Shown: positions 35,870 to 44,639 of the stretch, piece by piece
Layout of the letters: each line of letters starts with the position of its first letter
Position numbering within the stretch: position 1 is the stretch's first letter
DNA from: Bacillota bacterium
Lineage (GTDB): Bacteria > Bacillota > Clostridia > Acetivibrionales > Acetivibrionaceae
NCBI GenBank assembly: GCA_023398495.1
Contig: JAEWSG010000105.1
Location: 1 to 55,807 of the forward strand
Length of the DNA: 55,807 nt
Reading direction: 5' to 3'
Made by a program: the position numbers and the translations under genes
Notes under the pieces: generated by a model
What the model saw: the letters and a program-made list of their open reading frames with translations, nothing else
The model's database searches: none
What the model was told of the DNA's origin: nothing

Positions 35870-37126
35870 GTGGAAAAACTAAAGGTTTTAGTGGTTGACG
35901 ACTCTGTAATATATAGGAAAATAATATCTGAAGCAGTAGTAGCTACTGACATTGCTGAGGTTAAACATAATGCGTGCAGTGGTTATCTGGCTTTAAAAAG
36001 GTTGCAACATGGGAAATATGATGTTGTGATTTTAGATGTCAACATGCCTGAGATAGATGGCTGGGAGACACTTAAAAGAATAAAAGCCAGCTGGCCTGAA
36101 GTTTCAGTTATTATGATAAGTGCCTCCGGAGGCGAAAATATAAAAAGCACATCGAAATTTTCTAATAATGAGGTAGAGGATTTCATTATAAAGCCTTTAG
36201 AAGATAAATTCAGCAAAAATATAGATATCTTGAGGGATAATCTTTTTCTTTCACTTCAAAAAATAAGTATGAAAAGAATTGGTAATGGTGCTGCATCGTG
36301 CTATGCTGTTCCAGAGACTGATGTATCGAAGGAGGTTATATCAAAAGGCATTGTGACAGGGAGTGAGGACATAAAGCAGGATGTTTCAAAGGAATTTGTA
36401 TTGAAAGGTACTGTACCGGGTAGTGTTGTTATAGGTCAGGAAAGTAGGCGTAGTAAAAGCTTCAAATTAAATTACAGAAGAGAATTGGATATTAATATAA
36501 GAAATGGCTTGAATTCAAAAGATATAAATAAGAGGTTGACTGGAGTAGACCTGTTGTTGGTGGCTTCCTCAACTGGTGGGCCGAATGCCCTTGAGAAGTT
36601 GTTTGTTAGTTTTAAAGAAAATATTAATGTACCATTACTTATAGTACAACATATGCCGCCTAAATTCACAAATGTGTTGGCTAAGTCTCTTGATGTGAAA
36701 ACAAATATATTTTTTACAGAAGCACAGGAAGGAGAAATCATAAGACCAGGTTTAGGCATTGTAGCACCTGGAGGTTTACATATGATGGTAGCTACTGACA
36801 AAGCTTTGAAGAAAGTTGTTTTGTCAAAATCAGAATATGTAAATGGAGTCAGGCCATCAGCGGATGTGCTCTTTAAATCAGTGGCACAGGAATATCAAGG
36901 GGCAAGAATATTAGCGGTAATACTAACGGGTATGGGGTGTGACGGTCTTGAAGGTGTGAGTGCTCTGAAGGAAAAATGTTTTTGTTACTGTATTACACAA
37001 AGTGAAGACAGTTGTGTAGTATACGGTATGCCAAGGAGTGTATTCGAGTCGGGGCTTTCTGATGAGGTGCTTGACGTTGAGAATATGGCAGATAGAATAC
37101 AGCATATAATTGAACATGGAAGTTGA
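35870..37126 (+). CDS. cheB: CheB-like chemotaxis response regulator / methylesterase
   Basis: A 418-residue protein. The GTG at 35870 has AGAAGGG eight bases upstream and opens as MEKLKVLVVDDS; the ATG at 35837 lacks a site. The receiver domain (about 1-120) has the acidic pair DD, phospho-acceptor in DVNMPEIDGWE and a late Lys (IIKPLED). The C-terminal methylesterase (about 225-415) has the catalytic triad motifs STGGPNALEKLF (Ser), QHMPPKFTN (His) and ILTGMGCDGLEG (Asp). CheB removes methyl groups from receptor glutamates and so resets chemoreceptors. The linker (about 121-224) is longer than usual and carries a 20-residue tandem duplication. No cheR is adjacent, so its partner receptors are unproven. 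Confidence 0.9.
   Translation: MEKLKVLVVDDSVIYRKIISEAVVATDIAEVKHNACSGYLALKRLQHGKYDVVILDVNMPEIDGWETLKRIKASWPEVSVIMISASGGENIKSTSKFSNNEVEDFIIKPLEDKFSKNIDILRDNLFLSLQKISMKRIGNGAASCYAVPETDVSKEVISKGIVTGSEDIKQDVSKEFVLKGTVPGSVVIGQESRRSKSFKLNYRRELDINIRNGLNSKDINKRLTGVDLLLVASSTGGPNALEKLFVSFKENINVPLLIVQHMPPKFTNVLAKSLDVKTNIFFTEAQEGEIIRPGLGIVAPGGLHMMVATDKALKKVVLSKSEYVNGVRPSADVLFKSVAQEYQGARILAVILTGMGCDGLEGVSALKEKCFCYCITQSEDSCVVYGMPRSVFESGLSDEVLDVENMADRIQHIIEHGS
36320..36439 (+). repeat. 60-bp in-frame tandem duplication in the CheB linker
   Basis: Two successive 20-codon units: DVSKEVISKGIVTGSEDIKQ (36320-36379) and DVSKEFVLKGTVPGSVVIGQ (36380-36439). They are diverged at the DNA level, so the duplication is not recent. 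Confidence 0.85.
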
Positions 37127-37224
37127 TTTAAGGCAATCCTGATTATTTTTTGGACTTTTTAGGGAATAATATTAGTACGATAATTGTAACCTCTATTTAC
37201 AGCAAAACAAAAGGAGGAATTTGA

Positions 37225-37431
37225 ATGTTGATATGTGTTCCTAAATCAGATTTCAGAAAGCTTGCGGAAGGTGAGATAATAGCTCTTTTTCAGGAGGACT
37301 TGTTTATTGGATATGCAAGTGTTCTTACCATATTGGAAAGTATTGTGATTCTCGAGGTTAGCAGAAAAATAGCGAAAATATATGAAGATTTGATCAAGGA
37401 TAATAAAGTTATAAATTTTCATATATACTGA
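37225..37431 (+). CDS. small hypothetical protein, 68 residues
   Basis: A short soluble protein beginning MLICVPKSDFRKLAEGEIIA, with an alternating hydrophobic pattern (SVLTILESIVILEVSRKIAKIYEDLI) suggesting a long amphipathic helix. A strong AAAGGAGGAATTTG precedes the ATG and a bidirectional terminator follows. It lies 98 bp after the CheB-like gene on the same strand, so it may belong to that transcript. No family recognised. Confidence 0.6.
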   Translation: MLICVPKSDFRKLAEGEIIALFQEDLFIGYASVLTILESIVILEVSRKIAKIYEDLIKDNKVINFHIY

Positions 37432-37484
37432 TGAATAAATACTACATACCTTTAGTATATTTGCTTTACAAATTACTTTAAGAA

Positions 37485-37516
37485 AAAGAGACAAGATAAT
37501 AAAATCTTGTCTCTTT
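37485..37516. terminator. bidirectional terminator
   Basis: AAAGAGACAAGAT (37485-37497) pairs perfectly with ATCTTGTCTCTTT (37504-37516), between the convergent 68-codon gene and purF-like gene. Confidence 0.85.
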
Positions 37517-37538
37517 ATAGTTATTTGTTTGATAAAAA

Positions 37539-38939
37539 TCACTCTTTACCATTCCAACAATAAGTACAAACCTTATTTTCAGGTAGTCCTATTGCACTGA
37601 TCATATCTTCCAAAGTTTGATATTTTAATGTTGTTAGGTTTAAACGCTTTCGAATGCAGTCTACCATGCAGCTGTGCTTTTCGGTTGATGAGTCACAATA
37701 TTCATCTATCGAAGGCGGTTGAGAGCCTTCCAGATTTACGATGGCTTGTCGGGCTGCCAGATCCATCTCTGAACGGGATCTTGAAAAGTTCAGGTACTTA
37801 CATCCATAGAGAAGAGGAGGACAAGCTGACCTCATGTGTACTTCTTTTGCGTTACAGTTGAATAACAATTCCGCTGTTTCACGAAGCTGTGTACCGCGTA
37901 CAATTGAATCGTCACAGAACAGTACACGCTTTTCCTGTACCAATTCAGGAATCGGAATAAGCTTCATTCTTGCAACGAGATTACGGATTTCCTGATCCTG
38001 TGGCATAAAACTTCTTGCCCAAGTAGGTGTATATTTGATGAAAGGTCTTCCAAACGGAATCCGGGATTCGTTGGAATAACCGATGGCATGTGCTACTCCA
38101 GAATCGGGAACTCCTGCAACCAGATCAATATCAATATTATCATGACGTGCAAGAGCAGCACCATTACGATAGCGCATAATTTCAACATTCATTCCTTCAT
38201 ATGATGAAGAAGGATACCCGTAGTATACCCATAAAAATGCACAAACCCTCATTTTATTTCCAGGGGCTGTTATTTTTTCAATGCCTTCCGGTGTTAAAAA
38301 AACAATTTCTCCTGGACCAAGTTCATATTTTGTTTTATATCCTAAATTAGGAAAAGCACATGACTCAGATGCAACACAGAAAGAACCTTCTTTTTCACCT
38401 ATTATTAGTGGTGTTCTTCCATAAAGATCCCTGGCTGCATAAATACCCTCGGAAGTGAGTATAAGCATTGAGCATGAACCATCAATAGCTTCCTGTGATT
38501 TTCTGATGCCTTCCTTGATAGTGCTTTCCTGATCGATTAAGGCTGCCACAATCTCTGTAGGGTTAATCTCACCTTTACTCATCTCTGAAAAGTGAAGATA
38601 GTGCTTTTCAAAAACTTTTTTTGAAAGTTCTTTTACATTATTAATTCGGCCAACTGTTGTAATCGCATAGTTACCATGATGTGAATAAATTGATAATGGC
38701 TGTGCCTCATTATCACTAATGCATCCAACTCCTAAATTACCTGACATACTGGGAAGTTCACTCTCAAATTTAGTTCTGAATTGAGTATTTTCTATATTAT
38801 GAATAGATCTTGTAAACCCGGTTCCGTTCCAGACCGTCAAGCCTCCACGGCTTGTCCCTAGATGTGAATGGTAATCGGTACCAAAAAAAAGGTCCGTTAC
38901 ACAATCATTTTTTGACACAACCCCAAAAAGTCCTCCCAC
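37539..38939 (-). CDS. amidophosphoribosyltransferase (PurF) homologue without the glutaminase cysteine
   Basis: A 466-residue PurF-family protein with an N-terminal Ntn-type glutaminase fold and a C-terminal phosphoribosyltransferase. The PRPP motif VLFCDDSIVRGTQL and GVPDSGVAHAIGY are present. Start: GTG at 38939, six bases after GGGGTGAT; an alternative TTG at 38945 only adds two residues. In either case the protein opens (MF)VGGLFGVVSKND. PurF enzymes need Cys at the position after Met (CGIFG or CGIVG) as nucleophile for glutamine hydrolysis; here it is Gly. Known clostridial paralogues may share this form. It may use free ammonia, serve a regulatory role, or act on another amine donor. 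No other purine gene is adjacent. Confidence 0.85.
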   Translation of the reverse strand: MGGLFGVVSKNDCVTDLFFGTDYHSHLGTSRGGLTVWNGTGFTRSIHNIENTQFRTKFESELPSMSGNLGVGCISDNEAQPLSIYSHHGNYAITTVGRINNVKELSKKVFEKHYLHFSEMSKGEINPTEIVAALIDQESTIKEGIRKSQEAIDGSCSMLILTSEGIYAARDLYGRTPLIIGEKEGSFCVASESCAFPNLGYKTKYELGPGEIVFLTPEGIEKITAPGNKMRVCAFLWVYYGYPSSSYEGMNVEIMRYRNGAALARHDNIDIDLVAGVPDSGVAHAIGYSNESRIPFGRPFIKYTPTWARSFMPQDQEIRNLVARMKLIPIPELVQEKRVLFCDDSIVRGTQLRETAELLFNCNAKEVHMRSACPPLLYGCKYLNFSRSRSEMDLAARQAIVNLEGSQPPSIDEYCDSSTEKHSCMVDCIRKRLNLTTLKYQTLEDMISAIGLPENKVCTYCWNGKE

Positions 38940-39077
38940 GAACAAATCACCCCTGTTTTAATTAATTATTATAAATGTTGAAAATATAACTCTAGATATA
39001 TAGAATAAGTATTATTAAACAACATAATAACTATTATAAATGAACATGACGATAGTTTAAAGTACTTATTTGAAGAA

Positions 39078-40724
39078 CTATGCTACAATCATATCCTGAG
39101 CAGCAATAATGGCTTGGTCTGCACTCCAGAAAACCATCTCTTCTCCAATGTTTTCTGCAAGATTGCTCTTTGTTAACATTTCTCTTACCTTTGGTTGAAG
39201 ACCGCAAAGCATTAATTGGCAGTTTTTTTGTTTTAAATGGTGATATAGTTCATCTAAAGCTTGTACACCTGAAGTGTCAATAAGAGGAACACCACGCATG
39301 GATAAAATCAACACACTTGTCTTTTCGATATCGGCAAGTTGGGTATTCAATTGTTTTACAGTAGCAAAAAAGATTGGGCCTGTAAAATACACTACACGAA
39401 CATCTTTTAAAGGTTTTGTAATAGACAAACCACTTTTTTCACTAAATCTTTTTTCATCCACTTCATGAATACTGATGCCCATATTTGAAATTTTGACTAA
39501 AAACATGAAGCTGGCAAACACTACTCCGATTATGATAGCTTGTGTAAGATCAAAAACAATAGTTGCAAACATTGTAATGATATATTTAAATATTGCACTT
39601 GTGAAACGTTTTGAGAAGATATACTTGATATTTTCCCATTCATTCATACGCCAGGCTGTTACCATCAGGACTCCAGCAAGAGCAGCAAGTGGTATTTGAG
39701 ACATGACAGATCCAAGTACAAACATGGATACTAAAAGGCCTACTGCATGAAAAATACTTACAAGCCTTGTCTGGCTGCCGGATTTTATGGCAACACTTGA
39801 TCTTGCAATGGCTGCTGTGGCAGGTACTCCGCCAAAGAACGGTATTATAATGTTGCCTATTCCCTGAGCAACAAGCTCACGGTTTGCATTGAGTTTTTCA
39901 CCCTTCATCTTGCTTCCTACCTCACCGCAAAGAAGGCTTTCAATCATTCCTAATGCTGCGATGCTTAAAGCTGGCATAATCATTCCCTTAAATTCTGAAA
40001 GATTAATAGACAAAAGGTTTAACCTGCTGTCTGGAAGAAGGGTTTTTGGTATTTCACCAATAACTGCAACAGGAAATTTAAATAACAGATTTGCTACAAG
40101 TGCTATTATCAGGCCCACAAGAGAGGAAGGAACTATAGCATTCCATTTCTTTGGACATAAAAGCATTGTAGCGATTACTATGCATCCAAGAAGCACAGCA
40201 TACCAATTAGGGTTTATTCCTGTTTTGAAATAATTTAGAAATTTAATAGCTGTGGATTCTGCTTCCCCCGATTTTATCCCGAAAAAGTTATCTATTTGAC
40301 CTATGGCAATAATCAGAGCTATTCCCGAGGTGAATCCAGTAACAACAGGTGATGGTATATAAGATACAATCTTACCAAACTTTAAAAGGCCGGCAATTAC
40401 AAGTATTATGCCCGACATTGCACCAGCTAGCCATACTCCATTGAGACCATATCTCTGAAATAGTAGAATCAGTATTGCTGTCATCGCACCTGTAGGACCT
40501 GAGACTTGAAAGGAAGCCCCGGAAAGTGAGGCGATTATCAGGCCTGAGATAATTGCGGTTATCAGACCTGCCGCTGCTGTTGCACCGCATCCTACTCCAA
40601 AGGCAAGAGCAAGGGGGAGAGCAACTGCAGTTACTGTCAGACCTGAGAGAAGATCCTGTTTGAGCTTTTGGGCGTTATATCCTTTAAACTCCTGCTTCAG
40701 GTCACTTATGTATTCATTTATCAT
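39078..40724 (-). CDS. SulP family anion transporter with STAS domain
   Basis: A 548-residue membrane transporter. The core has the SulP signature near the N-terminus (LLSGLTVTAVALPLALAFGVGCGATAAAG) and about ten to twelve hydrophobic segments, with QVSGPTGAMTAI and GGVPATAAIARSSVAIKSG as conserved loops. A cytoplasmic STAS domain (about 435-545, ILSMRGVPLIDTSGVQALDEL) follows. Family members carry sulfate, bicarbonate or dicarboxylates; the substrate is not readable here. ATG at 40724 chosen because GGAG lies upstream and the SulP N-terminus fits; longer starts to 40790 exist. It is divergent from the YkgJ-like gene. Confidence 0.9.
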   Translation of the reverse strand: MINEYISDLKQEFKGYNAQKLKQDLLSGLTVTAVALPLALAFGVGCGATAAAGLITAIISGLIIASLSGASFQVSGPTGAMTAILILLFQRYGLNGVWLAGAMSGIILVIAGLLKFGKIVSYIPSPVVTGFTSGIALIIAIGQIDNFFGIKSGEAESTAIKFLNYFKTGINPNWYAVLLGCIVIATMLLCPKKWNAIVPSSLVGLIIALVANLLFKFPVAVIGEIPKTLLPDSRLNLLSINLSEFKGMIMPALSIAALGMIESLLCGEVGSKMKGEKLNANRELVAQGIGNIIIPFFGGVPATAAIARSSVAIKSGSQTRLVSIFHAVGLLVSMFVLGSVMSQIPLAALAGVLMVTAWRMNEWENIKYIFSKRFTSAIFKYIITMFATIVFDLTQAIIIGVVFASFMFLVKISNMGISIHEVDEKRFSEKSGLSITKPLKDVRVVYFTGPIFFATVKQLNTQLADIEKTSVLILSMRGVPLIDTSGVQALDELYHHLKQKNCQLMLCGLQPKVREMLTKSNLAENIGEEMVFWSADQAIIAAQDMIVA

Positions 40725-40898
40725 TTTCTTTTCACTCCATTCTAAAACATGCATACCTAACATTTTAAGATTATTGGTCAATAAAAACAATATTCAAAAA
40801 AGTTCAAATACTTTGTGTTAGACCCAGAATGGACAATGTCTGGTATTTGTGTCTTTATTAATGACAAATTCTTTAATAAATTAGGTTTTACTTTAATA

Positions 40899-40927
40899 TT
40901 GAAACGGTATTCTTCTTGAAATATAAT
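40899..40927 (+). promoter_or_regulatory. promoter of the YkgJ-like gene
   Basis: TTGAAA (40899-40904) and TATAAT (40922-40927) with an exact 17-bp spacer, 43 bp before the start codon. Confidence 0.75.
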
Positions 40928-40970
40928 GTAGAAAAATATGGTTTTAAAAAATATGAAAGGAATTAGTGAA

Positions 40971-41228
40971 ATGGAATGTAGAATAGGTTGTGCTGCGTGC
41001 TGTATTATTATATCAATCTCTTCACAAATACCAGGAATGCCTGAAGGAAAGCCGGCAGGTGTGAGGTGTATCCAATTGACAGAGGATAACAAGTGCAAAA
41101 TTTTCGGAAGCCCTGAACGGCCTGTTGTATGTTCAAGCCTAAAGCCGTGTATTGAAATGTGTGGCAGTGATAACAATTATGCATATGCTTACCTCAAATC
41201 ACTTGAAAGTCTCACTAAACCAGATTAA
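40971..41228 (+). CDS. YkgJ-like cysteine cluster protein
   Basis: An 85-residue protein with CRIGCAACC at the N-terminus, GVRCIQL, KCKIFGSPERPVVCSS and CIEMCG; the eight or so Cys are arranged like the YkgJ/UPF0153 zinc- or iron-chelating family. The start is the ATG at 40971 (AAAGG about ten bases upstream); ATG 40953 is possible. Such proteins are thought to bind metal or an Fe-S cluster, but their reaction is unknown. Confidence 0.8.
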   Translation: MECRIGCAACCIIISISSQIPGMPEGKPAGVRCIQLTEDNKCKIFGSPERPVVCSSLKPCIEMCGSDNNYAYAYLKSLESLTKPD

Positions 41229-41348
41229 ACCAATGGAATAAATATTGCCAATTACAGGAAGACTATTGCTTAATCTTAGTAATTTATGTAAAATAAATAT
41301 AAACATAACTGTGTTCAGAGCATCCTTTTTTGATCTCTGTTTTGGATA

Positions 41349-41376
41349 TTAAGAATGATAAGCACACAGCTATAAT
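41349..41376 (+). promoter_or_regulatory. possible citrate synthase promoter
   Basis: TTAAGA (41349-41354) and TATAAT (41371-41376), spacer 16 bp, 33 bp before the start. Confidence 0.4.
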
Positions 41377-41408
41377 TGACAATATTCCGAATAAGGAGGT
41401 AAGATAAC

Positions 41409-42773
41409 ATGGCTAATACTAAATATATACAGCATAAAGACGAAATTGAAGTATTGAGTAAGTTGGCTCAAAAAAGCAGCATAATTGATTCTGAACTATT
41501 TGCAAAATATCAGGTGAAACGTGGACTTCGTGACCTTGATGGTAAAGGTGTACTTGTTGGATTAACAGAAATTGGTGAAGTCCACTCCTACATTATCGAT
41601 GAAAATGAGATGATTCCTGTTCCTGGAAGATTGATGTACAGAGGCATAGACATTAATGATATTGTTGATGGATTTATTCGTGATAACAGGCATGGTTTTG
41701 AGGAAACCTGTTATTTGCTTTTGTTTGGTGATCTTCCCGACAAAAAACAGTTAAAGGATTTTGAACAGCTTCTTTCCGATTACAGACAGCTCCCTGACGA
41801 TTTTGTAAGAGATATGATACTCAAATCGCCAAGTAAGGATATAATGAATGTATTGGCAAGAAGTGTTCTGGCGTTTTATAGCCTTGATGACCAATCTGAT
41901 GATACTGCAATTACAAATGTGCTACAGCAATGTTTAAGGCTTATTGCGTGTTTTCCGGCCTTTGCAGTATATGGTTATCAGGCATATTCACATTACCATG
42001 GAAATAATAGTTTATTTATCCATAGTCCAAAACCCGGGTTAAGTACTGCGGAGAACATACTGCACATGCTCAGACCGGATAGCAATTACACAAAGCTGGA
42101 GGCAACACTTTTAGATATTGCACTTGTCCTGCATGCTGAACATGGTGGAGGTAATAACTCATCCTTTGTGACCCATGTTGTTACATCTTCAGGAACGGAT
42201 ACATATTCTGTTATGGCCGCTGCACTGGGTTCTTTGAAGGGTCCTAGGCATGGGGGGGCAAATGTAAAGGTTGTTCAGATGTTTGAGGACATGAAGAACA
42301 AACTTAAGGATTGGAATAATGACAGTGAGGTTGAAGAGTATTTGATGAGACTACTCAAGAAGGAAGCATTTGACCGTTCCGGACTGATATATGGAATTGG
42401 GCACGCTGTTTATTCTATATCAGACCCGCGTTGTTTGATTTTAAAAGAGTATGCAAAGAAACTTGCAAAGGAGAAGGGGCTTGAGGCTGAGTTCAATCTC
42501 TATTCAAAAGTAGAGGATTTGGCACCGAAAGTTATAGCCGATGTACGGAAAATGTATAAAGGCGTGAGTGCTAATGTTGATTTTTATTCCGGTTTTGTGT
42601 ACAATATGCTTGGTCTTCCGAACGAGATGTTTACACCGATTTTTGCTATTTCAAGGATAGCAGGTTGGAGTGCTCACCGGATAGAAGAAATCGTAAATGC
42701 CGGAAAAATAATCAGACCGGCGTATAAGAGTGTTTCTAAACGCCGTGAATATGTAAATATAGATGAACGGTAG
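41409..42773 (+). CDS. citrate synthase (si-type family)
   Basis: A 454-residue protein of the PF00285 citrate synthase family. It condenses oxaloacetate with acetyl-CoA. Visible: VPGRLMYRGIDINDIVDGF, the substrate helix region LHAEHGGGNNSSFVTHVVTSSGTD (catalytic His in AEHGG), GPRHGGANVKVVQMF, and GIGHAVYSISDPRC (second catalytic His). The N-terminal 60 residues are longer than in short family members and match clostridial forms. Many clostridia instead use the unrelated Re-citrate synthase, so this gene feeds 2-oxoglutarate and glutamate synthesis. AAGGAGG precedes the ATG. cysK follows by 39 bp on the same strand, so they may be cotranscribed. Confidence 0.93.
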   Translation: MANTKYIQHKDEIEVLSKLAQKSSIIDSELFAKYQVKRGLRDLDGKGVLVGLTEIGEVHSYIIDENEMIPVPGRLMYRGIDINDIVDGFIRDNRHGFEETCYLLLFGDLPDKKQLKDFEQLLSDYRQLPDDFVRDMILKSPSKDIMNVLARSVLAFYSLDDQSDDTAITNVLQQCLRLIACFPAFAVYGYQAYSHYHGNNSLFIHSPKPGLSTAENILHMLRPDSNYTKLEATLLDIALVLHAEHGGGNNSSFVTHVVTSSGTDTYSVMAAALGSLKGPRHGGANVKVVQMFEDMKNKLKDWNNDSEVEEYLMRLLKKEAFDRSGLIYGIGHAVYSISDPRCLILKEYAKKLAKEKGLEAEFNLYSKVEDLAPKVIADVRKMYKGVSANVDFYSGFVYNMLGLPNEMFTPIFAISRIAGWSAHRIEEIVNAGKIIRPAYKSVSKRREYVNIDER

Positions 42774-42812
42774 AACTTATAATTATGTTAATGGGGGAGG
42801 GTTATATTTATT

Positions 42813-43724
42813 ATGGTTAACTGTGCAATTGATTTGATAGGAAATACCCCGATGATTTCTCTAAAGAAGCTGACAGGAATGCCCATCTATGCAAAGGCAG
42901 AATTTTTAAATCCTGGAGGAAGTATAAAGGACAGAATAGCAAAGTATATGATTGAGAAAGCAGAAGAACGCGGAGTGTTAAAAGAAGGAATGACAATTAT
43001 GGAGCCAACGTCGGGTAATACCGGCATTGGAATTGCCTTTGTAGGTGTACAGAAGGGGTATAAGGTTGTAATTGTTATGCCGGAAAACATGAGCGATGAG
43101 AGAAAAAAGCTTATCAGAAGTCTGGGTGCAGAACTAATTCTTACGCCGGCAAAAGAAAGTATCGGAGGTTCGGTTGAGGAAGTTAAGAAGCGTGCTGGTG
43201 AGGATAAATCGATCTTTATACCTCAGCAGTTTGAAAATCAGGATAATCCGGAGACCCATTACAGGTCTACAGGTCCTGAAATATGGCAGCAACTTGAGGG
43301 AAGGGTTGACGTATTTGTATCAGGGTTAGGAAGCGGTGGTACTCTTACAGGGATTGGACGATTTTTAAAGGAAAAAAATCCTGAGTGTAAAATTGTTGCA
43401 GTAGAACCTAAAAACGTATCGGCACTGTTGGGACACAGACCGGGAATTCATAAGATACAGGGGATTGGTGACGGTTTTATACCTCAAGTAATGGATACAG
43501 GCATAATTGACGAGATTATAGAAGTAGAAGACGAGGATGCAATAAATGTGTCAAGGGAACTTGCTGCTACGCAGGGCATTCTTGCAGGTATATCATCGGG
43601 AGCTAATATATGGGCAGCATCTAGAATTGGTGAAAAGATAGGAAAGGATAAAGTTATCTCCACTATACTTGTAGACAGGGCAGAGCGTTATTTCAGTGCC
43701 GGACTGTTTAGTGTTAAGGATTAA
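42813..43724 (+). CDS. cysK: cysteine synthase (O-acetylserine sulfhydrylase)
   Basis: A 303-residue PLP enzyme of the CysK/CysM family. It makes cysteine from O-acetylserine and sulfide. PLP lysine in NPGGSIKDRIA; PTSGNTGIGIAF binds the substrate carboxylate; GLGSGGTLTGIGRFLKE binds the PLP phosphate; SSGAN near the C-terminus contacts the pyridine nitrogen. The family also includes cystathionine beta-synthase-type enzymes. GGGGGAGGG precedes the ATG. It lies 39 bp behind citrate synthase. The 303-residue length is typical. Confidence 0.92.
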   Translation: MVNCAIDLIGNTPMISLKKLTGMPIYAKAEFLNPGGSIKDRIAKYMIEKAEERGVLKEGMTIMEPTSGNTGIGIAFVGVQKGYKVVIVMPENMSDERKKLIRSLGAELILTPAKESIGGSVEEVKKRAGEDKSIFIPQQFENQDNPETHYRSTGPEIWQQLEGRVDVFVSGLGSGGTLTGIGRFLKEKNPECKIVAVEPKNVSALLGHRPGIHKIQGIGDGFIPQVMDTGIIDEIIEVEDEDAINVSRELAATQGILAGISSGANIWAASRIGEKIGKDKVISTILVDRAERYFSAGLFSVKD

Positions 43725-44100
43725 TTTTTATTGTTGTATTAGGATAAAAAACATCTCATTCTTGCACTTCCTTTGTTTGTGCCCCACGTACTTTAGGAAT
43801 AATATTTGTTGTGGGGCACAAGTGAATCTTAACATTACAAATTGTTTTAGTAAAAAATCATTAACGACTGAAGTTTTAATGATTTTGAGTTCTTGTACAT
43901 CTTTAATAATTTCTTTATTTCAAAATTTATATGCTTACATTTGCTAATCTCACGTCTATTTTGTGATTTGTTAACATGTTTTTATAACAATTATATAGTT
44001 TTTTGAATAATAGCACTTGACTAAAATATTATAATAAGTGTAATATATTTAGCATGCGAAATATTTATGCCCGAAGTAAATTTTTGAAAGGAGAGAATTC
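43725..44100. other. 376-bp intergenic region with long-loop hairpin and MarR promoter
   Basis: TTGTGCCCCAC (43777-43787) and GTGGGGCACAA (43811-43821) form an 11-bp GC-rich perfect stem with a 23-base loop. It lacks a T tract and may be a weak terminator for cysK or a leader structure. The rest is AT-rich and ends with the promoter of the MarR operon. Confidence 0.5.
44017..44046 (+). promoter_or_regulatory. promoter of the MarR/ABC exporter operon
   Basis: TTGACT (44017-44022) and TAATAT (44041-44046), spacer 18 bp. Downstream lies AGCATGCGAAATATTTATGC, a partial dyad that could be the MarR site. Confidence 0.55.
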
Positions 44101-44538
44101 ATGGAGGATATCAGCAGAGGTATTGCTGTGGTTAAGCAGCTGAAACATATCATGCTGCTAATTAAGAATGGTATTCATCAGCGGTGCAGAGAGATGAATC
44201 TCACAGGCCCACAGGGAATGCTTGTGGGTATTTTAGCCCATCATGGAGGAATGAAAATCAGTGATTTAAGTGAAAGAATGGGGTTATCGAACAGCACTGT
44301 GTCAGGAATTGTTGACAGATTGGAAAACCAGGGAATTGTAGAAAGATTACGAAGTAAGGAAGACAGGAGAGTTGTCAGGGTCAATGTAACAACACAGTAT
44401 AAAGCTGAAGCAAAAAATAAATTTGAAATTATTGAAAAAAGATTGGAAGCTATAATGAATGAAGCAAATGAAGAAGAAGTAAAAAAAGTATTCGATGGTC
44501 TGGAAATACTACAAAAACTAATTGAGAAATCAGTTTAA
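44101..44538 (+). CDS. MarR family transcriptional regulator
   Basis: A 145-residue winged-helix regulator: LTGPQGMLVGILAHHGGMKISDLSERMGLSNSTVSGIVDRLENQGIVERLRSKEDRRVVRV shows the helix-turn-helix and wing (DRR) typical of MarR. AAAGGAGAG precedes the ATG. It lies 101 bp upstream of an ABC exporter pair on the same strand. This is the usual setting for a repressor of a drug or lipid exporter, released by the transported substance (inference). Repeat copy D begins inside its stop codon. Confidence 0.9.
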   Translation: MEDISRGIAVVKQLKHIMLLIKNGIHQRCREMNLTGPQGMLVGILAHHGGMKISDLSERMGLSNSTVSGIVDRLENQGIVERLRSKEDRRVVRVNVTTQYKAEAKNKFEIIEKRLEAIMNEANEEEVKKVFDGLEILQKLIEKSV

Positions 44539-44602
44539 GTAGGACTAAAATATAAGTTTCTACCTTGGGTAACGAATAAACTTGATTTGATAGTGTTTCT
44601 AA
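44537..44602 (+). repeat. repeat family 1, copy D
   Basis: AAGTAGGACTAAAATATAAG...CCTTGGGTAACGAATAAACTTGATTTGATAGTG begins inside the MarR stop codon. GGGTAACGA/TCGTACCC can form a hairpin. Confidence 0.75.
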
Positions 44603-44639
44603 TCGTACCCAAAATTTATGAATAGGAGCAGATCTCGCA

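Noticed and set aside
42774..42812. T-box or S-box riboswitch before cysK
   Set aside because: The 39-bp gap is too short and shows no conserved T-box or S-box sequence.
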